Source: Myxococcus guangdongensis (GTDB lineage: Bacteria; Myxococcota; Myxococcia; Myxococcales; Myxococcaceae). Taken from it: a stretch of 64,000 nucleotides of DNA. The DNA is taken from positions 248,001 through 312,000 of the forward strand of contig NZ_JAJVKW010000013.1 of NCBI RefSeq assembly GCF_024198255.1, in the 5' to 3' direction. The position numbers and the translations under genes are program-made. Below, piece after piece: positions 41,611 through 50,706 of the stretch. The notes below the pieces were generated by a model. The model made no database searches, was not told the DNA's origin, and saw only the letters and a program-made list of their open reading frames with translations. The first letter of the stretch is position 1. Each line of letters opens with the position of its first letter.

Positions 41611-44316
41611 CTACTCCGAGCGCAGCACCTCGGCCGGGTCCACGCGCGCTGCACGGCGCGCGGGCCCGAAGCTCGCCAGCACCGCCAGGGCGGCGAGCAG
41701 CGCACACACCGCCGCCAGCACCAGCGGGTCCGCCGCGCTCACCTCGAAGAGCAGCGCGCCCAGCACCTGCCCCATCAACAGCGCCCCCAGCAGCCCGAGC
41801 GCGATGCCCAGCCCCGTGAAGCGCAGCGACTGGAGCACCACCATGCCCGCCACCTGCGTCGCCCGGGCCCCCAATGCCAGACGGATGCCCATCTCCCCGC
41901 GCCGCTGGCCCACGATGAAGGTGATGACGCCGTAGAGCCCCACCGCGCTCAGGAGCAGCGCCATGCCCCCGGCGATGCCGAGCAGGAACAGCGTGAAGGA
42001 CGCCCGCGCCACCGACGGCGACTTCGCCAGCACGCGGTCCATCGTCTGCGCGTTGGCCAGCGGCACCGTGCCGTCCATCTCCGCCAGGATGCGCCGGATT
42101 TCGGGCGTGAGCGACTCCGGACGGGAGGTGGCCATGCGCACCACCACGGCGGGCGAGCGGCGCGGTCCCCACAGCGGCAGGTCCGCGGCCGGCGCGAGCG
42201 GGAAGAACACCGCCTCCGAGGGCGCCTTGTCCAACCCGTGGGCCCTCAGAGGCCCCGTCACGCCGACGACCTTGTAGAACGGCGGGCCGAAGCCGTTACC
42301 CCGGATGCCCTTGCCCAGCGGGTCCTGCCCCGGCCAGAGCCGGTCGGCGAGTGCCTTCGTCACCACCACGCCCTCCGACCTCTGCTCCAGGTCATCCCAC
42401 GTCAGCTCGCGCCCCTGCACGAGCGGGATGCCCAGCGCCTTGAAGTAGCCGGGCGCCACGCCGGGCGCGGTGACACAGGGCATCTTGGAGCGCTCCAGGG
42501 CCAGGCCCTCGACGGCCATGCCCGCGCAGCCGCCGAAGCTGCGCAGCGGCAGGTGCGTGGACAGGCTGGCGCTCTTCACCCCGGGCAGCGCTTCGATGCG
42601 CGACAGCAGCTCGCCGTAGAAGCGGTTCACCTCGTCGTAGCCCGTGTAGCGCGTGCGCGGCAGCACGATGTCGAACGTGAGCACGTCGCGAGAATCCAGC
42701 CCCGGGTCCACCCGGTGCAGCGTCCAGTAGCTGCGCAGCATCAACCCCGCGGCGGCCAGCAGCACCACCGCCAGCCCCACCTGCCCCACCACCATCCCTC
42801 CGCGCACCAGGTTGCCGCGGCGCGAGGATGTCAGCCCCCGCCCCGACTCGCGCAGCCGCGCCAGCGCCTTCTCGCCCCCGAGCAGCGGGAAGAGCCCGAA
42901 GACGCTCCCCGCCAGCAGCGCCAGCCCTCCGGCGAACAGCACGCCACGCCAGTCCAGGCCAATCTCCCGCAGGCGAGGCAGCCCCGAGGGCTCCATCGAC
43001 ACCAGCAGGCTCAGCGCCCCCTGCGCGAGCAGCAGCCCCAGCCCGGCGGCGACGCCGCAGAGCAGCAGGCTCTCCGTGAGCGAATGCCACGCCAGGTCCC
43101 AGCGCCCGGCGCCCAGCGCGGAGCGCACCGCCAGCTCCCGCGAGCGCGCCTCGGAGCGCACGAGGAAGAGGTTGGCGACGTTGGCGCACGCGATGAGCAG
43201 CACCAGCGCCACCGAGCCGAGCAGAATCCACAGCACGCGGTCCGCGTCCCCCACCACGTGCCGGGACAGCGGCGACACGCGGGTGGTGAAGCCCGTGTCC
43301 CGCATGAAGCTGTCGGAGTACGCGCCGGGGAACAGCTCCGGCAGGCGCGTGGTCAGCATGGAGAGCTCCGCCTGCGCCTGCTCCAGCGTGACGCCGTCCT
43401 TCAGCCGGCCCGCGGCCCGGACCCAGTGCGAGTTGGCCGGCGGGCTCGCCGGGTCCAGCTGCAGCGGCCGCCAGAGGTCCACGGTGTCGTCCGGGAGATG
43501 GAAGCCCGGCGCCATGACGCCGATGACCTCCGTGGGTTCGTCATCCAGGCGGATCGACGTGCCCAGCACCTTCGGGTCCGCGCCGTACTGCCGCACCCAG
43601 AAGTCGTAGCCGAGCACCACCGTGCGCGGCGCGCCGGGAGCATCCACGTCCGGGGTGATGAGGCGGCCGAGCGCGGGACGGGCGCGCAGCACGTCCATCA
43701 GACTGGCCGACACCAGCGCCACGTCCACGCGCAGCGCGCCCTCCTCGGCCGCGAGGCTGACATTCGACGTGTCGAGCGCGCCCAGGGACGCGAAGCCGTG
43801 GGCCTCCCGCTGGAAGTGGTGGTAGCCCGCCTCGGACAAATCCCACCGCGCCTCCGGCGCGAGCTTCGGCACCGGGCTGTCGAGCCAGACCAGCCGCTCC
43901 GGGTCCGCGTACGGCAACGGGCGCAGCACCACCGCGTCCACCACCGAGAACAGCGCCGTCGTCGCCCCCAACCCGAGCGCGAGGGTGAGCACCGCCATCA
44001 CCGCGAAGGACGGGCTGCGCGACAAGGAGCGCAGCGCCTGCCGCGTCTCGCGCGTCACCATGTCCCAGAGCTCCGTGCGGCGCTTCTCGCGTGCCATGCG
44101 CTCGTCAATCACGTGGGTCTCCTCGCGGTAGGCCTTCACGTCGCCGAAGCGCGCCAGCGCCTCCGCGCGCGCCGCCTCGGGTGTCATTCCCTGGGCCACG
44201 TACTCCTCGGTGCGCATGGCGAGGTGGAACTCCAGCTCCTCCGCCACGTCGTCCTCGAGCTGCCCGCGCCGCACGAGCGCGCGCAGGGCGTGATAGCGGT
44301 CCTTCATCCAGCGCAT
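41611..44316 (-). CDS. MacB/FtsX-type ABC transporter permease, ADOP family
   Basis: A 901-residue permease of the ADOP kind. An N-terminal ~80-residue cytoplasmic segment (EDDVAEELEFHLAMRTEEYVAQGMTPEAARAEALARFGD) precedes two MacB-periplasmic/FtsX units: the first membrane helix at ~107 (FAVMAVLTLALGLGATTALFSVVDAVVLRPLPY), a large periplasmic domain, three helices, then a second equivalent unit ending with GARRAARVDPAEVLRSE. No ATPase gene is alongside, typical of these 'orphan' permeases. It likely exports peptides, lipids or drugs. The PadR gene lies 17 bp upstream on the same strand. Confidence 0.92.
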   Translation of the reverse strand: MRWMKDRYHALRALVRRGQLEDDVAEELEFHLAMRTEEYVAQGMTPEAARAEALARFGDVKAYREETHVIDERMAREKRRTELWDMVTRETRQALRSLSRSPSFAVMAVLTLALGLGATTALFSVVDAVVLRPLPYADPERLVWLDSPVPKLAPEARWDLSEAGYHHFQREAHGFASLGALDTSNVSLAAEEGALRVDVALVSASLMDVLRARPALGRLITPDVDAPGAPRTVVLGYDFWVRQYGADPKVLGTSIRLDDEPTEVIGVMAPGFHLPDDTVDLWRPLQLDPASPPANSHWVRAAGRLKDGVTLEQAQAELSMLTTRLPELFPGAYSDSFMRDTGFTTRVSPLSRHVVGDADRVLWILLGSVALVLLIACANVANLFLVRSEARSRELAVRSALGAGRWDLAWHSLTESLLLCGVAAGLGLLLAQGALSLLVSMEPSGLPRLREIGLDWRGVLFAGGLALLAGSVFGLFPLLGGEKALARLRESGRGLTSSRRGNLVRGGMVVGQVGLAVVLLAAAGLMLRSYWTLHRVDPGLDSRDVLTFDIVLPRTRYTGYDEVNRFYGELLSRIEALPGVKSASLSTHLPLRSFGGCAGMAVEGLALERSKMPCVTAPGVAPGYFKALGIPLVQGRELTWDDLEQRSEGVVVTKALADRLWPGQDPLGKGIRGNGFGPPFYKVVGVTGPLRAHGLDKAPSEAVFFPLAPAADLPLWGPRRSPAVVVRMATSRPESLTPEIRRILAEMDGTVPLANAQTMDRVLAKSPSVARASFTLFLLGIAGGMALLLSAVGLYGVITFIVGQRRGEMGIRLALGARATQVAGMVVLQSLRFTGLGIALGLLGALLMGQVLGALLFEVSAADPLVLAAVCALLAALAVLASFGPARRAARVDPAEVLRSE

Positions 44317-44333
44317 GGGAGGCGGTCCTTTCC

Positions 44334-44675
44334 TCAGGCGCCCTGCAGCGCGGGCCGCGCCTGGAGCACCTTCGACACGGCCTCGGTCATCCGCGCCCAG
44401 GAGGAGGCCTCCTGCGCGAGCTGCCTGCGCCCCTCCGCCGTCAGCGTGTAGAACTTCGCGCGGCGGTTGTTCTCGGACACGCCCCAGTCCGCCTTCACCC
44501 AGCCCCGCTTCGTCATGCGGTGCAGCGCCGGGTACAGCGAGCCCTCCTCCACCCGCAGCGCGTCGTCCGTCGTGCGCTGGAGCCAGCTCGCCACCGCGTA
44601 GCCGTGCATCGGCCCGCCGGTCAGCGTCTTGAGGATGAGCATGTCCAACGTGCCCTGCAGCAGCTCGGTCTGCAT
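44334..44675 (-). CDS. PadR-family transcriptional regulator
   Basis: A 113-residue PadR protein: LLQGTLDMLILKTLTGGPMHGYAVASWLQR, VEEGSLYPALHRMTKRGWVKADWG and NNRRAKFYTLTAEGRRQL are the full signature of the short PadR-s2 group that pairs with ADOP permeases. It is the first gene of a PadR-permease operon and most likely represses it. The ATG is preceded by AGGGGA, which is itself part of a dyad that overlaps the promoter. Confidence 0.94.
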   Translation of the reverse strand: MQTELLQGTLDMLILKTLTGGPMHGYAVASWLQRTTDDALRVEEGSLYPALHRMTKRGWVKADWGVSENNRRAKFYTLTAEGRRQLAQEASSWARMTEAVSKVLQARPALQGA

Positions 44676-44680
44676 CGTGT

Positions 44681-44732
44681 CCCCTAGAATGTCTAGGGGT
44701 AGATACCGCCGCTCCCCTAGAACGTCAAGGGG
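44681..44732 (-). promoter_or_regulatory. padR promoter with two CCCCTAGA-type operators
   Basis: On the minus strand TTGACG (44728-44723), a 17-base spacer and TATCTA (44705-44700) form the promoter. CCCCTAGA-ATG-TCTAGGGG (44681-44699), a perfect dyad, covers the start-site/ribosome-binding region, and CCCCTAGA-ACG-TCAAGGGG (44714-44732) covers the -35 box. The two similar 19-bp sites, 33 bp apart, are strong PadR operator candidates. Confidence 0.75.
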
Positions 44733-44751
44733 AGCACTGGGAGACGGTGAC

Positions 44752-45912
44752 TCACCGCGCGGCGGGCGGCGGCTCGGCGAGGAACAGCTCGGCGAGCTGG
44801 GCGGCGTGCTCCTCGACGACGTCGGCGTACATGTTGGTCAGCAGCGCGACGACGAGCTGCGAGTCCGGGAAGAGCAGCAGCAGGCCGCGTCCGCCCTCGA
44901 TGGCACCTCGGTGGTGGAAGAAGCGTCGTCCCGTGGCGGTGACGCCGATTCGCCAGCCGATGCCCACGCCCGTCTCCTTGCCGGACTGGAGCTTCTGCGA
45001 CGTGAAGAGGAGCGCCAGGGTGTCCTTGCGCAGGAAGCCGGGCTGCAGGTGCGCGGAGCCGAAGAGCACCAGGTCCTCGGCGGTGGAGAGCAGACCGCCT
45101 CCGGCCCACTTGTAGCTGTTGTCCACGTGGGCCGCGTGCACGTGGGTCCCCGAGGGGCCCGGCGCATAGAAGCGCGTGCGGTCCGGAATCAGCCGATGCG
45201 GATGGTCCGCGCTCGTGTGACGCAGGCCCAGCGGCTCCAGGACGGAGCGGTGCAGCTGGCGCAGGAACTCCTCGCGGGAGGCGCCCTCGATGACGGCGCT
45301 CACCAGGTTCCAGCCGTAGCTGGAGTACGCGTAGCGCGTGCCCGGCTCGAACAGGAGCGGGTCCGACTGGAAGAGTTCCAAGGCGCGGGCGACGCTGTCG
45401 AAGTGCTTCGCCTGTTGGAAGATGACCTCGTCCTTGTCCACGTAGTGACGCACGCCCGCCACGTGGCCGGTGAGCTGGCGCGTCGTCACGGGCCACGGCT
45501 TCTGGGGGAAGGACGGCACGTACTTCTGGATGGGGGCATCGAGTTCCAGGCGTCCCTCCTCCACCAGACGCGCGACGGCGGCGGCGGTGAAGACCTTGGA
45601 GATGCTCCCCACGCGAAAGCGCGTGAGGGGTGTCACGGGGACGTGTTGCTCCAGGTCCGCGTAGCCGAAGCCCTCGGACCAGAGGACCTGTCCGCGCTGC
45701 GCGACGGCCACGGAGAGCCCCGGCAGGTGCTTGCTCGCGAGGAGTTCGCGCGCGAAGGCGCGGCCCTTCTCGATGCTCGACTCATGACGCGAGGAGATGG
45801 ACGGGAGCGGGTACGACGCGTCCGGCGCGGCCCACGCGGGTGTCGTGGTGAGCCAGGTGCTCAGGAGCAGGGCGGCGAGTCGTGCGGGCGCATGGCGGGT
45901 TGGGGCGAGCAT
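44752..45912 (-). CDS. exported serine hydrolase (beta-lactamase/penicillin-binding class C fold)
   Basis: A 386-residue enzyme with a signal peptide (ARLAALLLSTWLTTTPAWA). The class C beta-lactamase-like motifs are S103-I-S-K106 (nucleophile and general base), Y-S-S-Y-G (the YxN-type tyrosine), and a late FFHHRGAIEG near the third motif. It resembles peptidases, esterases and D-aminopeptidases of the beta-lactamase-like serine hydrolase group rather than a drug-inactivating enzyme. GAGG precedes the ATG at 45912 (-8). It is separate from the PadR operon (76 bp away, same strand). Two other genes of this fold occur at 48-50 and 57-59 kb. Confidence 0.9.
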   Translation of the reverse strand: MLAPTRHAPARLAALLLSTWLTTTPAWAAPDASYPLPSISSRHESSIEKGRAFARELLASKHLPGLSVAVAQRGQVLWSEGFGYADLEQHVPVTPLTRFRVGSISKVFTAAAVARLVEEGRLELDAPIQKYVPSFPQKPWPVTTRQLTGHVAGVRHYVDKDEVIFQQAKHFDSVARALELFQSDPLLFEPGTRYAYSSYGWNLVSAVIEGASREEFLRQLHRSVLEPLGLRHTSADHPHRLIPDRTRFYAPGPSGTHVHAAHVDNSYKWAGGGLLSTAEDLVLFGSAHLQPGFLRKDTLALLFTSQKLQSGKETGVGIGWRIGVTATGRRFFHHRGAIEGGRGLLLLFPDSQLVVALLTNMYADVVEEHAAQLAELFLAEPPPAAR

Positions 45913-46078
45913 GAGGGGTCCTCGTGGCGCGGGGGAACGGGAGACACCCTGCCCTCGCGGACGACACGCCGGTGGAGTGTTCAGCCGATGGGTCCGGGCT
46001 CGCGGCGAGCTGGCTCCATCCCGCGGCGAATGGCCCGGGCGCCGTCGCGCACCGTGGCTCGAGAGAGCGCGCGCGGGC

Positions 46079-46888
46079 TCAGCGCAGGTGCTGGAGCTTC
46101 TCGCGGTGGCTTCGTGCCACGCGCAGCTCGGCGCCGCCCGCGAGCACCACGACCAGGTCCCGTCGCCCCTCGCTGCGCAGCTCACGGATGCGGCGTGAGT
46201 TGACGATGATGGAGCGGTGGATGCGCATGAAGCGCTCCGGGTCCAGCCGCGCCTCCAGGCTCTGCAGCGTCTCGCGGTGGAGGTGGGACTTGCCGCCCGC
46301 GTGAATCTGCACGTAGTAGTCCGCGGCCTCCAGGTACTCGATTTCGTCCACGTCGAGGAACACCACGCGCCCCGTGTCTCGGATGGCGAGCCTGCGCACC
46401 CAGGGCTCCGAGGCAGTGACAGGCACCGGAGCGGGAGGCGGCGTGACCTCACGCTCTCCATACGTGGAGAGCACGGACAACAACCGGTGGCTCAAGTCGG
46501 ACATGCGCGCCATGCGCAGGTGTGCCTTGGCGCGGCCGACGGCGTCGTGGAAGCGCTCATCGCGGAACGGCTTGAGCAGATAGTCGAGCGCGTGGATGTC
46601 GAAGGCGCGCAGCGCGTAGCGGTCATACGCGGTGACGAAGATGACCGCGGGCACCTCACCCGGGGCGAGCCGGGCGAGCACCTCGAACCCATTGAGCTCC
46701 GGCATCTGCACGTCGAGCAGCACGAGGTCCGGGCGCTGCTCGCGGATGAGGCGCACGGCGTCCGGCCCGTTGCCGGCCTCCCCCACCACGGTGACCTCGG
46801 GGTCCGAGGCCAGCAGCAGGCGCAGCCCCTCGCGGGCCAGGGGCTCGTCATCCACGACGAGCGCGCGGATGGCGGCGGCCGCGTTCAT
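46079..46888 (-). CDS. LytTR-family response regulator
   Basis: A 269-residue response regulator. The receiver domain (residues 1-120) has acidic D13-D14, phospho-acceptor D59 in LVLLDVQMPELNGF, and FVTAYDRYALRAFDIHALDYLLKPF with the conserved lysine. The C-terminal LytTR DNA-binding domain (~165-265) includes IEYLEAADYYVQIHAGGKSH and a terminal FMRIHRSIIVNSRRI. It is coupled by ATGA overlap to the LytS-like kinase upstream. LytTR regulators bind paired direct repeats with an ACGTT-like core, and such a pair lies in front of the kinase gene. Confidence 0.94.
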   Translation of the reverse strand: MNAAAAIRALVVDDEPLAREGLRLLLASDPEVTVVGEAGNGPDAVRLIREQRPDLVLLDVQMPELNGFEVLARLAPGEVPAVIFVTAYDRYALRAFDIHALDYLLKPFRDERFHDAVGRAKAHLRMARMSDLSHRLLSVLSTYGEREVTPPPAPVPVTASEPWVRRLAIRDTGRVVFLDVDEIEYLEAADYYVQIHAGGKSHLHRETLQSLEARLDPERFMRIHRSIIVNSRRIRELRSEGRRDLVVVLAGGAELRVARSHREKLQHLR

Positions 46889-48063
46889 GCCCTGAGCGCC
46901 TCGGACGCAGCGGACTGGAAGGGCAACTCCAGCCGGGCCCGCACGCCGCCCTCGGGGCGGTTCTCCAGCGAGAAGACGTGTCGGTCCGCGTAGAGCTGGT
47001 GGAGCCGGGCCCGCACGTTGGCGACCCCGATGCCGCCGTCCTGACGCTCCCAGCCCGGGGCCAGCCCGGGACCGTCATCGAGCACCTCCAACACCAGCCG
47101 CGTCCCCTCGCGAGCGGCGCGCAGCTCCACGCATCCCGAGCCCGAGCGGACGGCGAGCCCGTGCTTGATGGCGTTCTCCACCAGCGGCTGGAGGATGAGG
47201 CTGGGCACGAGCGCGCCGAGCGTGGTGGGGTCGATGGCGCGCACCACCTGGAGCCGGTCCTGGAAGCGGGTCTGCTCGATGTCCAGGTAGCGCTCCAGGA
47301 AGTCCAGGTCCTCGTGCAGGGGGACCCACTGCCGCCCGGTGGAGTTGAGCGTCATGCGCAGCAGCTCGCTGACGCCGGTGAGCATGCGGATGGAGCCCGC
47401 GGTGTCCTGCTTGCGCACGAGGACGGAGAGGGCGTTGAGCGTGTTGAAGAGGAAGTGCGGATGGAGCTGGGCGCGCAGGACGTCGAGCTGCGCGTGGGCC
47501 AGCCGCGTCTCGAGCTGGGACTGGGCCAGCGCTCCCTCGCGATAGCGGTGGTGGTACTCCACGGCATAGCCGATGGCCACCAGCGTGCCGTAGATGAGCA
47601 GGGACGTGATGACGTGCTTGGCCATCATCAACGGCAGCATCTGTCCGAGCGACGTCTCCGCGAGCCACTTCTCCCCCGCGGTCCGCGACACGAAGTAGAT
47701 GAGCGTCACGTACGGGACCATGAGCGCGGCGAGGGCCGCGACATGGACCGCGAGCGCCCGGGGCCAGACGCCGCGCTCCAGGCGGAAGCGCCGCCCGAGC
47801 CCCAGCACCACCGGGGTGGCGAAGGCCCAGTACTGCCAGGGCGGCAGTTGCACCAGCAGCGCCCGGGTGAAGGAATAGGTGGGGTCCTTGGCCTGCGCGT
47901 AGACCCAGGTGTGGAGCGCGGTGATGACGCCCGGCACCGCGTAGACGAGCATCAACACCGGCAGCCGGTGCGCCAGCGGGAGCAGCGCGGATGGAGCCGA
48001 CGCCCCGAGCGTCGCGGCGGGGGACGACAGCAGGGGGCTCGCGACACGAGAGGTGGATTCCAC
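46885..48063 (-). CDS. LytS-like membrane sensor histidine kinase
   Basis: About 392 residues from GTG 48063; the frame extends to GTG 48123, which would run through the regulator repeats, and no good ribosome-binding site marks either. Four to six membrane helices in residues ~20-150 precede the His_kinase domain: phospho-histidine segment AQLHPHFLFNTLNALSVLV, N-box LVENAIKHGL and G-box LDDGPGL. Such LytS/YehU-type kinases have a membrane sensor without periplasmic loops. It is translationally coupled to the LytTR response regulator gene downstream. Confidence 0.9.
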   Translation of the reverse strand: MESTSRVASPLLSSPAATLGASAPSALLPLAHRLPVLMLVYAVPGVITALHTWVYAQAKDPTYSFTRALLVQLPPWQYWAFATPVVLGLGRRFRLERGVWPRALAVHVAALAALMVPYVTLIYFVSRTAGEKWLAETSLGQMLPLMMAKHVITSLLIYGTLVAIGYAVEYHHRYREGALAQSQLETRLAHAQLDVLRAQLHPHFLFNTLNALSVLVRKQDTAGSIRMLTGVSELLRMTLNSTGRQWVPLHEDLDFLERYLDIEQTRFQDRLQVVRAIDPTTLGALVPSLILQPLVENAIKHGLAVRSGSGCVELRAAREGTRLVLEVLDDGPGLAPGWERQDGGIGVANVRARLHQLYADRHVFSLENRPEGGVRARLELPFQSAASEALRA

Positions 48064-48106
48064 GCGGCGTCGGAGTCTACGCCCGAACCCGGCCGCCTCC
48101 GAACGG

Positions 48107-48141
48107 GTGCAGCCAACGGGCACCGGCGTGCAGCCAACGGG
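48107..48141. promoter_or_regulatory. paired direct repeats resembling LytTR binding sites
   Basis: GTGCAGCCAACGGG occurs twice (48107-48120 and 48128-48141), 21 bp start to start. On the other strand each contains CCCGTTGGC, matching the LytTR consensus [T/A][A/C][C/A]GTTN[A/G][T/C] at 8 of 9 positions. Two sites two helical turns apart before the kinase gene suggest autoregulation by the LytTR pair. Confidence 0.6.
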
Positions 48142-48168
48142 CCCGCCCGCCGGCCCCCGCTCCCCGCG

Positions 48169-49821
48169 TCACGACGGGCGGCGGGAGAACACGCCCAGCT
48201 TGTCGCGATTCCACGCGTTGATGGTCAGCGACGTGGCCCGGTTGCGCGAGAAGGTGAAGATGGCGCCGGAGAACCCGGAGGCGTTCTCCCCCGTGGTCTG
48301 GAAGAAGAACTCGTCGCCGCTGTAGTGCATGAGCGGGAAGCGCTTGCCCGCGGGCCCGACGGTGAAGGACAGCATGCCCTGCTGGAGCGACACGGTGAGG
48401 TCGCCGTAGACGCGGTTCGGATAGGTGCCGACGTAGGCGCCCAGGCTTCGCGGCGGCGTCGGATTCACCGCGGGCCGCGAGTACTTCGTCTGGTCCTCGG
48501 TGACCGGCTCGGCCACGAGGGGCCCCAGGTAGGCCAGCCAGTTCCGCGTCGAGGCGTTGTAGCGGACGATGTCGACGAACTCGGCGGCGATGGCCTCCGG
48601 CAGGCCCCGGGGGTCCGCGTTGGTCAGCACGGCGATGCCCAGCTTCTTCGAGGGGAACAGGAGGATGCTCGTCGCGGCGCCACGCCCGAAGGCCCCCGAG
48701 TGGCTCAACCGCAGCTCCCCGGTGTTCTCGTAGTCGACGTTCCACCCCAGGCCGTAGAAGCCGCTGCGACCTCCGAGTTCCTCGGGCCCATGCGTGACGC
48801 TCTGCGGGCGCCAGAGGGTCTGCAGCCCCGCCGTGTCCACCAGCGGCCCCTGGAGGCCCGGGACACTGCCGCCCGCGAGCAGCATCGTCAGCCAGCGGGC
48901 CAGGTCTCGCACCGAGGCGTTCGCGCCGCCCGCGGGCGCCTGCCCGTCATTGTTCGCGCCCAGGTCCGGCGTCCACCGGCCATTCACCAGCGTGTGCAGC
49001 GCCGCGCGGTTCTTGCTCGCCTGGAGCTCCGCGAAGGAATAGTTCGCGCTGCTCATCCCCAGGGGCGCGAAGAGCACCTCGCGCGCCAGGTCTCCCCACG
49101 AGCGCCCCGTGGACGCCGCGAACGCCACCGCGCCGGCCGTCAGTCCGTAGTTGGTATAGGCGTACGAGTCGCGGAAGCGTGACAGGGGATACAGCGCGAG
49201 CTTCGAGACGATCTGCTCGCCGGGGTAGCCGAGGTCCTCGAGCAGGTCCCCCGCATGGTCCGGCAGGCCGCTGCGATGCGCGAACATGTCCGCGACGGTG
49301 ACGTGCTGGCCCACCCACGGGTCCGCCAGGGTGAAGCCGGGGCGCAGCGACTGGAGCGTGTCGTTCCAGCCCTGCCCCTTGGACAGCTGCCGCGTCAGGG
49401 CGGCGGCGATCACCGTGGAGCTCAAGGGCTTGGAGACGGAGGCCAGCTGGAAGACGGTGTCCGGGTCGACGTCGCCCGCGACTCCGGCCTGCCGCTCCCC
49501 GATTCCCTTCAGGTAGCGGACCGCGCCGTCGTACACCACGGCGACCGCGATGCCCGGGACGGTGGTGGCCGCCTTGTCCTTCTTGATGATGTCCTCGAGC
49601 ACGGCCAGCGCGCGGGTCACACCTTCCGGGGTGATTTCGCCGCAGGTCGATGCCGTCGCGGCGGCCGTGGCTCCACGAGCGACCTGCGGAGGCACGGCGG
49701 CCTGGGCCGTCGAGCTCCCCCCTCCTGTCACGGCCACCCCGACGCCCGCGGCACCGAGCCCCTGCAACAGTGCCCTGCGCGGCAGCCCTGGTGTCGAGCC
49801 GTTCACACCGTCCTGCGCCAT
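48169..49821 (-). CDS. exported serine hydrolase (beta-lactamase fold) with C-terminal domain
   Basis: A 550-residue enzyme from ATG 49821 behind GAGGAGG. The N-terminus has P-R-R-A-L-L-Q-G-L-G-A-A-G-V, a Tat-like signal. Catalytic motifs are S-V-S-K (in FQLASVSKPLSSTVI) and Y-T-N-Y-G, with a late LRLSHSGAFGRG. The last ~110 residues (a SLGAYVGTYPNRVYGDLTV segment, then SRNRATSLTINAWN) form the DUF3471-like beta domain common in this hydrolase group. It diverges from a TetR gene across 168 bp with a dyad, so it may be TetR-controlled. It is placed beside the LytS/LytTR genes but not co-transcribed with certainty. Confidence 0.9.
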   Translation of the reverse strand: MAQDGVNGSTPGLPRRALLQGLGAAGVGVAVTGGGSSTAQAAVPPQVARGATAAATASTCGEITPEGVTRALAVLEDIIKKDKAATTVPGIAVAVVYDGAVRYLKGIGERQAGVAGDVDPDTVFQLASVSKPLSSTVIAAALTRQLSKGQGWNDTLQSLRPGFTLADPWVGQHVTVADMFAHRSGLPDHAGDLLEDLGYPGEQIVSKLALYPLSRFRDSYAYTNYGLTAGAVAFAASTGRSWGDLAREVLFAPLGMSSANYSFAELQASKNRAALHTLVNGRWTPDLGANNDGQAPAGGANASVRDLARWLTMLLAGGSVPGLQGPLVDTAGLQTLWRPQSVTHGPEELGGRSGFYGLGWNVDYENTGELRLSHSGAFGRGAATSILLFPSKKLGIAVLTNADPRGLPEAIAAEFVDIVRYNASTRNWLAYLGPLVAEPVTEDQTKYSRPAVNPTPPRSLGAYVGTYPNRVYGDLTVSLQQGMLSFTVGPAGKRFPLMHYSGDEFFFQTTGENASGFSGAIFTFSRNRATSLTINAWNRDKLGVFSRRPS

Positions 49822-49841
49822 GTCGGCCTCCTCGGTCTGAC

Positions 49842-49858
49842 GTCGAAGAGGTTTCGAC
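49842..49858. promoter_or_regulatory. 17-bp dyad between the serine hydrolase and TetR genes
   Basis: GTCGAA-GAGGT-TTCGAC has perfect 6-bp arms and lies 21 bp before the hydrolase start, a good position for a TetR operator. Confidence is limited because no second copy is seen. Confidence 0.45.
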
Positions 49859-49989
49859 GAGCCGGCCGCGCGGAGGGTGGGAAGCAGCAGGCACACGCGC
49901 AACGTCCCGAAGGCCAGTTGCGCGACGCGTGGCGCCGACTACGTTCGCGCGCGTCGCCGTGTGTCTCTCACGGGACCCGAGGTGAGGGG

Positions 49990-50697
49990 ATGGCCGGTCC
50001 GAGCGAAGTGAAGACACCCAGGCCGAGGGGACGGCCACCTCGGCTGTCCAGTCCGCTCGTCATCGAGACGGCCGTGAAGGTCGTGCGTGAAAACGGGCTG
50101 CGGAACCTCTCGATGCGCGCGCTGGCGGAGCGGCTCGGCGCGACGCCCATGGCCTTCCATCACCACGTCGGAGACCGCGAGGCGCTGGTGGGCCGCGTGG
50201 TGGAGCACATCTTCGAGCAGCTCGCGCTCCCTGACGACCGCCTCGCGCCGCTCGACTGGCTGCGGGAAGTGGCCATGCGGGTGCGCGGGCTGGGACTGGA
50301 GCATCGAGGGGTGATGGACTTCCTCCTGGAGGAAGGACCCGCGGTGCACGGGGCGCTGGTCGTCCTGGACAGGACCGTCACGAAGCTGCACGAGGCGGGA
50401 ATGCCGTGGCGCGAGGCGGGGGATTTGAACACCACGTTCTTCTCCTGGCTCGCGGGCACCATCCGTCGCCAGGAGCCGTGGGCCGCGAGGAGGAAGGACG
50501 CGCCCCTTCCCCTCCAGCGCTTCCACACCGCCGCCCTCGCGCTCCCCGCCCAGGACCATCCAGGTGTGTCGCAGACACTGGCGCGCATGCGGACCCTGGA
50601 TGTCGAGGCGGAGTTCCAGAACAGCCTCGACTTCATGCTGGAGGGAATCGGCCGACGCCTCGAGCAACACCGCGCCGGGAGGCCTCGGGGGCCATAG
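49990..50697 (+). CDS. TetR-family transcriptional regulator
   Basis: A 235-residue regulator from ATG 49990, behind GAGGGG. A basic N-terminus (KTPRPRGRPPRLSS) precedes the TetR helix-turn-helix VIETAVKVVRENGLRNLSMRALAERLGATPMAFHHHVGDREALVGRVV. The ligand-binding part (~75-230) includes a C-terminal FQNSLDFMLEGIGRRL. It is of the TetR_C_11 or tetracyclin-repressor-like type. It diverges from the serine hydrolase gene, its likely target. The long frame upstream of 49990 is not coding-like. Confidence 0.9.
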   Translation: MAGPSEVKTPRPRGRPPRLSSPLVIETAVKVVRENGLRNLSMRALAERLGATPMAFHHHVGDREALVGRVVEHIFEQLALPDDRLAPLDWLREVAMRVRGLGLEHRGVMDFLLEEGPAVHGALVVLDRTVTKLHEAGMPWREAGDLNTTFFSWLAGTIRRQEPWAARRKDAPLPLQRFHTAALALPAQDHPGVSQTLARMRTLDVEAEFQNSLDFMLEGIGRRLEQHRAGRPRGP

Positions 50698-50706
50698 TCG
50701 GAAGGC

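Noticed and set aside
42238..44451. A 737-codon plus-strand frame antisense to the ABC permease
   Set aside because: Arg/Gln/His-rich shadow; the minus strand has FtsX-type motifs throughout.
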